Of a stretch of 64,000 nucleotides of DNA, positions 27,679-37,300 are shown piece after piece (position 1 is the stretch's first letter; the number at the start of each line of letters is the position of its first letter). A program made the translations under genes and the position numbers. Origin of the DNA: Pseudoalteromonas sp. UG3-2 (lineage in GTDB: Bacteria; Pseudomonadota; Gammaproteobacteria; Enterobacterales; Alteromonadaceae). Below the pieces are notes generated by a model. The model saw only the letters and a list, made by a program, of their open reading frames with translations. It was not told the DNA's origin and ran no database searches. Location of the stretch: NCBI RefSeq assembly GCF_037120705.1, contig NZ_JAWLJU010000002.1, positions 2,294,001-2,358,000 on the forward strand, read 5' to 3'.

Positions 27679-30600
27679 GCTACATTTCCTTCAACTGAGA
27701 GTTGCTTCTTACTTCTCGCAGACTTAAATTTTCGCTTCACAGAGCGCAATTTGCTGCGGGCACCTTCATTCAATACCATTTTCACATCCGCTAACGTTTT
27801 ACTCTGCATTTCATGCGATATTAACATCGCCATTATTTTTTCTATTCTGCTAAGACTAGACTGTTCAAAGCTACTGTTGCGTAGGCACCACTGGCCTTTT
27901 ATTTCCTTACCATTAAAATCGTCCGCAATTAATAGGCTCACCGGACTATCGCAGGGAAAGTTATGCTTCTGAAGCAGCTCAGAACGTATGAACTTAAGTT
28001 GATAGACAAAAATAGAATCCCAGTTAGTGCCAAACTGCTTATTGTACTGTTGTGTCACCCAACTTTGCTCTAAAAATCCATTCTCTTCACTGCGTAGTAA
28101 ACTCGTCAAAATATCATTAAGCTTTGTAAGTACATTCCCATGTTCGCTAAACGAACCTGACATAAAGCCAGCGCCATTAGAAGATGGTAATCCCGATACT
28201 GCAGTTAAAATACAACTACTTTCGGAATAAACAGCTAACGCTAAATTATAAATAGCAGCAAATGTGTGTGCTATCGAAGTATTATACTGGTTCGCTAGTC
28301 TACTGATTCCAGATGATACTTCCTTATTGCAGAAAAAATCAACTGTTTTTGTATTTATTCCTTGCTGATTAATACTCAACTCCAGTAATTCAGGCTGAGG
28401 CAAAACTTCTAATTCATCTTGCCAACCTCTGCTATGTCGCCACAGAGTATTGCGTTCAACAGTACCACCATCAGTTATAGGCATATTCGCTACCAACACG
28501 TATGAACTGGGCAATATATAGGTCGGCACCGACTTTTTTAGTGCTTGCTGCAATATTTGCAACTTCTCTTGCTGCTCTTGCTTATTGCCTTCCAACCTTA
28601 AATACACCACACCATCAACCACCGCGACTTGAGTTGTTTCAAACTGAGTGGATATTTTTTGCTCCAAGAAGAGATCATCTCGACTAGTCTTTGTTTCTCG
28701 AATGTGCACTAACTCGATAACTCCTTGATTTGTCTTCCTCACAAGTAATCCACTGTTCTCCAAATTGCCACTACTTTGTCCCGAAATGTATAAATAGCCT
28801 ATGGCGCCATTAGGCACTTGATTAAATTCATCATACATAACTTTAGCTTGCTGTGTGTCACATAAGCTGCCTAGCATCACTGGTTCACCGGTCGATACTT
28901 GCCCTGAACATACATAATTAAGCAAGCCCACACTAAGTCCTGTAATGACCGGGTACAGTTCACTCCATCGCCACAACAGTGCATCCGCGCCGGATTCTGC
29001 ATCAACAATGATTTTCTTTAATGCATAATCTGGACGCAGCGGTACATTTGCAAGAATCGAGTTTGACAATGTTAAGTGTGTGATCTGCCTTTGTACTAGT
29101 GTCTCTACTAACCCTTTTGTTTCTGTTAATAAGGATAGTTTTGAGCCTGCAACAATCGCTGCCAGCCAACTTGTTCTATAAACTTGTTCCATATGTGGAT
29201 GGAGCAATAGAACTGACTCGCGGTCTAGCTCCATCAACTTTTGCTCTTTGAGCACTTGTTCTAGCAGCATACCTTGATTCATTTGGCCACTACTGGCTGC
29301 GCTATCAGCTAACGCAGAGTTGCTTTGCGAAACTTTAACCTCTTCAAGATCCAAGTTTTCACCTGAGTATGCTTTCAGGTCCGCTTCTGAAGGAAATAAA
29401 ATACAGCCATTGGAGCTCATTTCTACGCCATTATTAGGTAGTAACACACTGCTATCAGGGTCTACCGTCAGTGTACCTAACCATTGGTTGTTTTGAATGG
29501 CACCGTGATACTCATATCCACTTCCAGCTTTCAGTACGGCCAATTGAGCAATGTAACGTGAAATCCCATGAATAGCACATATGTGCACTAGCTGGTTATG
29601 TTTAAGTCCGTTAGAGAGCAGATATCTTGCCAGTTGGTTTGCTTTGGTATTAAGCATTTTATAGCTCATACGCTCTGAACCACATTCAATCGCTATCGCA
29701 TCACCTTTCTTTTCAACCTGGTCTTCAAACCGTGAATGTGCCGGCGAAAATGATGTTGCAGCGGCCTGAGGTGTAGTCATCGCAACAGCTGTAGGGGTTA
29801 ATGCGAGTTTATCCACCGCAATGTCTATGTCCATTGCTAACTGGCGCAATATTACGGTGAAACTACTAGACATCGATTGAACCGTTTGAGTATCGAACAA
29901 GTCAGTTGAATAAGTGAGGTTGAGCCATAATCCTTTTTCACCTTCTTCGGCCACCATTTGTAAGTCATATTTAGTTAATGAGTTTTCGCCCATAACTGGA
30001 TACGTGCTTAAACCATCGAGCTCAAACTCTGATTTCTCCGTATTTTGCAGTGTGAACATCACTTGAAATAATGGACTATGACTTAGCTCTCTTGGTATTT
30101 TCAAACGCTCAACTAACGAATCAAATGGAATATCCTGATGATCGAATGCCGTGAGCGTATTTTTCTTATTACGATTAAGTAAAGAACGGAAACTCTCCCC
30201 TTCTTTCCACTTTGTGCGATAAGTCAAACTATTGATAAAATACCCAATCATAGACGCTACCTGTGGATGCGTACGGCCAGCAATTGGGCTGCCGATGACC
30301 ACATCACGAGTGCCACTCCAACGCCCGATCAATACCGAAAAAGCAGTATATAGTATCATAAACAAGGTCGCTTGATTTTCTCTTGCCTTCGCTTTAAGAC
30401 CATCAAGTTCTTCAGCATCAACAAACCATGAATAGGTTTTCCCTGTAAACTTTTGTTGTGCGCCTCTAGGTCTATCTAAAGGCAAAGAGTGGCTGTATGG
30501 AGCCCCTTTAAGCATCTTCTCCCAATAAACCAACTGTTCAGATATTCTGGATTCATTGTAGTAGTTACGCTGCCAATGCGCATAGTCACAATACTGAACA

Positions 30601-31334
30601 TCTAACTTTGGCAATGGATCTACCCGTTTTTTGCAGTAGCTTTCATACAATGCCACAAACTCTTGGACCATAATGGCCTGTGACCATGCATCAGAAGCAA
30701 TATGATGTAGGGTAAAAAATAAGATATGGTCTTGCTCCGACCGCGCAACAACCTTCGCTTTCAACATCAAATCTGCTTGTAAGTTAAAAGTTTGATTCAT
30801 TTCTTGAGCCGACACTTGCAATATCCGCTGCTGTTGTTCCTGAGGAGCAAGTTTTGTTAAGTCAATAACCGGTAACTCCCAATATTGCAGCGGTTGAACT
30901 TTCTGATAAACCTCTCCATCTTTCTCAACATACGCCGTTCGCAATACCTGATGACGCTCAATAAGCTTATTTACCGCCCACTGCACAGCAGCCAAGTTTA
31001 GCTCACCTTTTAAGCCAAACGCAGCATGTATATTATACTGATTACTCCCTCCTTCGAGTTGATCAATAAACCATAAACCTTGCTGGGCAAAAGTTAGAGG
31101 GAGCTCTGCGTTTTTATCTACCGGAGTTATGATCGTTTTATTTTCTGCCTCTTTCTTTTCCAGCTCTTGTTTACGGAGGTAAGCACTTATTTCATTTTTA
31201 TGCTCTCGAATCTGCGCTTTTAAATTTTCAGGAAAGCTACCTTGTTCACTAATATAAGCCAACTGCTCACCTTTTAAGTAAAGTACAATGTTGCAAGCTT
31301 CTGCATTTGCGATGATTTGTTGTGGTAAATTCAT
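27675..31334 (-). CDS. Aberrant NRPS: docking-C, degenerate A, C-like remnant, no carrier domain
   Basis: 1219 residues. A TubC-like docking domain (1-60) and a full C domain are present, but the catalytic motif reads HHIASDAWS (near 207), with Ala for the usual Gly. The following 500 residues align with an A domain only by its edges: A1-like YKMLNTKANQLARYL and LKAGSGYEYH are kept, but the A3 loop is SAASSGQMNQG, A4, A5, A7 and A8 are gone, and the A10 lysine is replaced (ITDGGTVERNTL). It cannot be expected to activate an amino acid. No T-domain GGxS is seen. The last 190 residues resemble the C-terminal lobe of a C domain (SISRLANQYN-like, then WDSIFVYQ and a final helix). The tail EGNVA has no matching docking partner downstream. 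It may supply the C domain in trans for the module at 22041-25082. Confidence 0.88.
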   Translation of the reverse strand: MNLPQQIIANAEACNIVLYLKGEQLAYISEQGSFPENLKAQIREHKNEISAYLRKQELEKKEAENKTIITPVDKNAELPLTFAQQGLWFIDQLEGGSNQYNIHAAFGLKGELNLAAVQWAVNKLIERHQVLRTAYVEKDGEVYQKVQPLQYWELPVIDLTKLAPQEQQQRILQVSAQEMNQTFNLQADLMLKAKVVARSEQDHILFFTLHHIASDAWSQAIMVQEFVALYESYCKKRVDPLPKLDVQYCDYAHWQRNYYNESRISEQLVYWEKMLKGAPYSHSLPLDRPRGAQQKFTGKTYSWFVDAEELDGLKAKARENQATLFMILYTAFSVLIGRWSGTRDVVIGSPIAGRTHPQVASMIGYFINSLTYRTKWKEGESFRSLLNRNKKNTLTAFDHQDIPFDSLVERLKIPRELSHSPLFQVMFTLQNTEKSEFELDGLSTYPVMGENSLTKYDLQMVAEEGEKGLWLNLTYSTDLFDTQTVQSMSSSFTVILRQLAMDIDIAVDKLALTPTAVAMTTPQAAATSFSPAHSRFEDQVEKKGDAIAIECGSERMSYKMLNTKANQLARYLLSNGLKHNQLVHICAIHGISRYIAQLAVLKAGSGYEYHGAIQNNQWLGTLTVDPDSSVLLPNNGVEMSSNGCILFPSEADLKAYSGENLDLEEVKVSQSNSALADSAASSGQMNQGMLLEQVLKEQKLMELDRESVLLLHPHMEQVYRTSWLAAIVAGSKLSLLTETKGLVETLVQRQITHLTLSNSILANVPLRPDYALKKIIVDAESGADALLWRWSELYPVITGLSVGLLNYVCSGQVSTGEPVMLGSLCDTQQAKVMYDEFNQVPNGAIGYLYISGQSSGNLENSGLLVRKTNQGVIELVHIRETKTSRDDLFLEQKISTQFETTQVAVVDGVVYLRLEGNKQEQQEKLQILQQALKKSVPTYILPSSYVLVANMPITDGGTVERNTLWRHSRGWQDELEVLPQPELLELSINQQGINTKTVDFFCNKEVSSGISRLANQYNTSIAHTFAAIYNLALAVYSESSCILTAVSGLPSSNGAGFMSGSFSEHGNVLTKLNDILTSLLRSEENGFLEQSWVTQQYNKQFGTNWDSIFVYQLKFIRSELLQKHNFPCDSPVSLLIADDFNGKEIKGQWCLRNSSFEQSSLSRIEKIMAMLISHEMQSKTLADVKMVLNEGARSKLRSVKRKFKSARSKKQLSVEGNVA

Positions 31335-34300
31335 TAAAACACTCCTTCTTCTACAGCTTTGCCTGCTTCTAATAATTGTGCTTTCTTATCTTCCGCTAGG
31401 CTTCTTTCCTGCTCAGTGGCTATTTTTTCTGCTAATTGACTTACAATTGGCTTTTCGAAGAACTCTTTTATCGATAGCGCAGCCTCATTAACAGCGAGCT
31501 TGCTTCTTATCTCACTTATCACCCGTGTCACGACGAGAGAATCACCACCTAAATCAAAGAAGTTATCCTCAACTCCAATTTGCTCAATCCCGAGCACCTG
31601 TTGCCAGATAGCAACGAGTTTTTCTTCAATCTCATTGCGCGGAGCAATATAGTCGCTATCTAACTCTGGGCGCTCATAAAGCACTTGCTGTGACTTCGCC
31701 GCTTCGAGATCTCTATCCACCCACTGGCTTAAGCGTTTCTCCAACGACCCAGTGGAGTGAATAAGCTGAGGGTAGTGCGAGTTGCTGAGCATAGCCGCAA
31801 AAGCCTGTACACCTTCATCTGGAGTCATTGAGAAGTCATCCAATGTTTCTTCAGAAAAGCTCCAGCCGTCCCAGTTCACACTAATCCAACGCTCATCTCC
31901 CTGTGCATGCTTATTTTGAGCAAAGGTATCCATGAAAATATTGCCGGCAGCATAAGCAGTAAACCCAAGCCCCCCAAGTACCGATGAAAGGGAGGACATA
32001 AGAAGACAGAAATCAAGCTGGCGCTCTCGCAATAGCTCATCTAAAACCAAAACACCATTTACTTTAGCGCGATATTGGTTATCGAAGTCCTGCTCTTTGG
32101 TCTCCGCTAAAGCAGTCATTGAACCATGTAATTGGCCAGCAGCATGGATGACACCAGTCACCTCACCAAACTTGCTCTCCGCTATGCTCATGGCATCTTG
32201 CATTTGTTGCAAGTTTGCCGAATCAGCACTGAGAATAAGCACATCCGCGCCATTTTCTTCTAAGGTATAAATTCTGCGAATTTTCTCACATAGTTGTGGA
32301 TCAGCATCACTATCTAATAATGCATTCCAAGCTTGCCTTTCCGGCATTGCTGAGCGCCCAATGAGTACCAGTTTTGGCCGTACTACAGTTTCGCTGATAT
32401 ATTGCGCCAATAGTAAGCCGATGTTACCTAAGCCACCGCTGATAAAATACACCCCTTCATCTTTTAGGCTAAGGGCTGCTGGCATCTCACCTTGGTCTAA
32501 CACTGCCTCATAACATGGTTCCCAGCAATGATTACCACGTAGCGCAACAGTCGCTACTCTCTGCTGAGTTAACAATTCTAGCGATAGGCGTCGAGCCATT
32601 GCCGCGATGGCATCATCGTTTACTGCATGATTTAAGTGAACGTCAATCTGGCGACAATTCAACTCGGGATATTCTTGTGGAGCAACCTTACATAAACCTT
32701 TAATCGTAGATCTGCCTAATCCAAGCTTCTCTTCTCCTGTCACGTTTTCCACATCGTTGGTCACGAAGTCGACACTAAACCCTGCATCCAATCCCGCTTT
32801 CACGATTGCCTGAACAGTATAAAGCGCACTATATACACCGCTACGCTGCTCTTGCGTGAACTCGCTCATGCTCTGGGCCTGCCGCGATTGTACTTCAGCA
32901 ATGCTGGCTAAATGCACAACATGTGCTAACTGTACCTCACTCGTGACTACACCAATTAGCGTTTCATAATCCAAGCTGTTGTTAATATCAAAGCTAAAGC
33001 GCTGCTCGTCAATGCGACTAAAGCTGCTACCAGGGTAAGCCCGATATACGGTATGCCCTTGTGCAAGTAGCTGCGATGCCAAACCTTCTGCGACACCATA
33101 GTCATCCATAAGCAACAACCAACACCGGCTTCCCGTATCAAGTAACGGCTTCGTTTGCTTGGGCATAACTCTCTGTTTCCATGATGGTACAGACCACCAT
33201 TGTTCAGCAGGTAGTTTCGCACCCATAGGGGTTGCGCTTACTGTGGCACCAGCCGCTGCGTCAATCCAATAACGCACTTTCTCAAACGGATAGGTCGGCA
33301 AAGGAACCCGTCGTCCAGCTTGCTCTAGGTTAAAGCGATGCCAGTCGACTGCAACACCATGACTCCACAAAGTACCTAATGCATCCAGCAGCTTGACCTG
33401 ATCACAACAGGACTCATTGGGGTGACGAGTAATCGATAAGACCTGCTGTTTCCGAGCTTGGTGGTTTTTCTTCACTAAGCTGGTTAAGCTTCTGCCCGGG
33501 CCGACTTCAATAAACACCTTATGTTCAGACAAACACTCACAATCAGATAAGATTGCATCAATACCATCTGCAAATAAAACGGTACCTCTAAGGTGAGCAA
33601 CCCAATATTCAGGGCTTTGTGCCTGTTCATCCGTGATAAACGTTCCAGAAACATTGGAAATATAGCGTACCGCTGGAGGACTTAATTTTACTTGCTCAAC
33701 AACCTGCAAAAAGTCATCCAATATCACATCCATCATTTTTGAGTGGAATGCATGTGAGGTATGCAGTGGTCGACAATCTACTTCGCGCTCTTCTAGTAGA
33801 GCGTGTAAATGCGACAATTCTTGTGGCGACCCAGCAGCAACGCAATTATTTGCTGAATTTACTCCAGCTAAACAGGCGCCGCTAAGCTCTAATAAAGGTC
33901 GCAAATGCTCCGCTGGCATAGCGATTGATAACATACTACCTGGTGCAGCCTGCTGCATCAGATGACCTCGAGCACAAACCAGTTTTAGTGCATCTTCTAG
34001 TGTCAATACACCAGCTAAACATGCTGCCACATATTCACCGATGCTGTGTCCAATCATAACATCAGGTTGAACTCCCCAAGACTGCAAAAGTGTGGCCAGG
34101 CCATACTCAATTACGAATAAAGCGGGTTGAGTTATCCGAGTATTTGCAAGCAGTGCCTGTGCAGCTTCTTCGGTAAGCTGGCTACTCATTTCAGGGTAAA
34201 GTATCTCCCTAAGATCAGCGTCTATATCTGCCTTAATCAATTCAGCACAGCTATCAAATACAGCTTTAAATTGCGGCTCTAGCAAGTAAAGCTGTTTAGC

Positions 34301-37300
34301 CATATTAATATATTGCGCACCTTGACCTGGAAACATAAATACGACTGCACGTTCATCAACTTCATTACGAGTAACTTTGGGACTAGCGCTCAATTGGGCT
34401 ATAGCCTCATCAATCGATGTACAAGTCACATGAGTACTATATTCGTATTGAGCTCGGCCTAACTGTAACGTATAGGCAATGTCGTGTAAGCTGACGTTGT
34501 CCGCTCGTTTTTCCTCGAGATGCGCACGTAAGTTATCACAGGCTGCTTTTACAGCATCGCTGGACTTCGCTGACACAGGCAGTAGCAAAGTATCTCTCGG
34601 AGAGGTACTCGCCTCGACTTCTGGAGCTTGTTCCATCACGACATGTGCGTTGGTGCCACCAATACCAAAAGAGCTTACGCCAGCGCGCCTAGCCTGGTCA
34701 TCATCACAGTGCCAGTGCTTGCCCTCTGTATTGATATAAAATGGTGACTTCTCAAAGTTAATTTGCTCATTGCTCTGATTATAGTTGATCGTAGGCGGAA
34801 GCTGTTGATGCTTAAGAGCCTCAATGACTTTAACCATCCCAGCTGTACCAGCAGCAACGTCCAAGTGGCCAATGTTCGCTTTTACCGAGCCTAAAGCACA
34901 ATAACCCGTTTGCTCCGTCTTAAAAGCGTTTCTTAGCGCCTTAATTTCGATAGGATCACCAATCTTAGTGCCAGTCCCATGCGCCTCAATATATTGAACA
35001 GTATTAGCGTCAACGTTCGCATTCTTTAGCGCTTGTTTTATGACTGCTGTCTGACCCGAAATACTTGGAGCCATGTAGCCGACCTTGTCTGTGGCATCAT
35101 TGTTAACTGCAGTACCTTTTATCACAGCATGAATGGTATCTTTATCCGCTATTGCTTTATCTAACCGTTTTAGCAACAGTACACAGCCACCACTTCCCCC
35201 TCTGGTTCCACTTGCATCAATATCAAATGGCCGACAGTGACCATCCGCAGAGTTAACACCACCTTCTTGATAAAGATATCCGTCAGGCTTAAGTGAAGCG
35301 ATGCGCGCCCCCCCTGCCAGTGCCATTTCACATTCGTTTAGCAATAAGCTACTACAAGCCTGATGCACATTAACCAAAGAAGATGAACATGCTGTAAGTA
35401 CGTTCACACTCGGGCCCGTTAAGTTCAATTTATATGATATCTTTGTCGCGAGAAATGACGGGCTGGTGCTTGCCACTAAGCTTTGCGATGCACTGTTAAC
35501 TATGTCTGGGTTGCATAATAAGTTTTCTATCAAATATGCGCTGTCAGTGACACCGACAAATACACCCACATTTTTAGGTTTCGAGTGATCACCGTAGCCC
35601 GAATGCTCCAATGCGTCAGAAGAAACCTCCAACATAAGTCGGTGCTGTGGGTCCAATAGTTCAGCTTCCCGAGGCGTATAGCCGAAGTGCTTAGCATCAA
35701 AGTCAGCCACACCATCCAAGACATCCATAGACTTAATAAAGCGAGGGTCTTTCAACAGTGCAGGCTCAACCCCTGCGGCTAACAACTCCTCATCACTGAA
35801 GAAAGTGATGGACTCTTTACCTGCGCTAATATTTTGCCAAAATTGATCTACGTTAGCGGCGCCAGGAAAACGCCCCGCCATACCGATAACAGCAATATCG
35901 GTACACTCTTGTGATACACATCTCGTCGTCAACTCTGGCTGTTCTACCTCCATTTCAGAGCTACCACTTGACAAAAACTTAGCCAGCGTAGCGATCGTTG
36001 GATACTCAAATAAGTCTGTGAGTTCAACCTCAGCATCTAACTGCTGCTGTATTTCTTTTTGCAATTTGATACTCAGTAGCGAATTACCACCAATTTCAAA
36101 GAAGTTACTATTAGCTGATACATTTTCAAGCTGCAAAACATCACACCATATTTGTGCAAGCGCTTTTTCAGTATCATTATGAGCCGCCACAAAGTCACTA
36201 TTGATTGCCTTCTCTGTTGGGTTTGGTAAAGCCTTTCGATCCATTTTCCCATTAGCGGTGAGTGGCCATTCAGTCACTGTAACAATAGCACTTGGTACCA
36301 TATGTTCAGGTAGATTCAGCCCTAGTCGCGCCTTTATCTCGGCGACGAAATGGTCATCTGGGTTTACCTCTCCACTCGCTTTCACGTACCCCACGAGCTG
36401 ATTGGAGCCTGCAACTTCATAAGTAGTTACCAAGGCTGAGTTCACACTTTCTAGCTCTTCTAGTTGTGCTTCTATTTCGCCAAGCTCGATTCTAAACCCT
36501 CGTATCTTAACCTGATCGTCAGCGCGTCCAATAAAGGCTAAATTACCATCTGGAAGATAACGAACTAAGTCTCCCGTGCGATATAACCGCGCGGAGCTAT
36601 TCACTTTCGCCGCATCATAAAATGGGTTTTCAACAAACCGTTCGGCGGTTAGCTCAGGCCGATTTAAGTACCCTCTCGCCAGCCCTTGACCACCAATGTA
36701 AAGCTCACCGATACAGCCATAAGGTGCCAGTGCTCCATCATGCATAATAAACAGCGATTTATTTGGTAACGCTTTACCAATACTGACGGGCTCTCCGCGA
36801 TGCAGCTCTGCAACACTACTCCAGACAGTAGCTTCAGTTGGACCATACTCATTGAATAGCTTAACCCCTGTATCAGAGAACTTTTGATAATGCTTTTCAA
36901 CGACATTACTTGAACAACTTTCGCCAGCGACGATCACACCTCGCAGCGCCGGTAAAGAATTACTGTCAACATCATTTAGGATCAGATCGTAAAAGCTCGG
37001 AACCATCAATAAATGGCTGATATCGTGCTTTTTCAACTGACTAACAATGTAACTAGTGTCCGCCTTTTTATGCGCACTAAGTAGACATAGCTTTGCACCA
37101 CTGGTTAGTGATGAGAAAACCCCAGCAATCGAACTGTCAAAAGATATTGATGAGATCAAAAGGAAACTAGAAAAGTCATCGTAGATGTCAAACCGGCACA
37201 GCGTTGAGTAAACCAGAGACTGATGTTCAATCATCACACCTTTTGGCTGGCCTGTTGAACCTGAAGTATAAATCACGTAGGCAAGATTTTTCGGCTTAAG

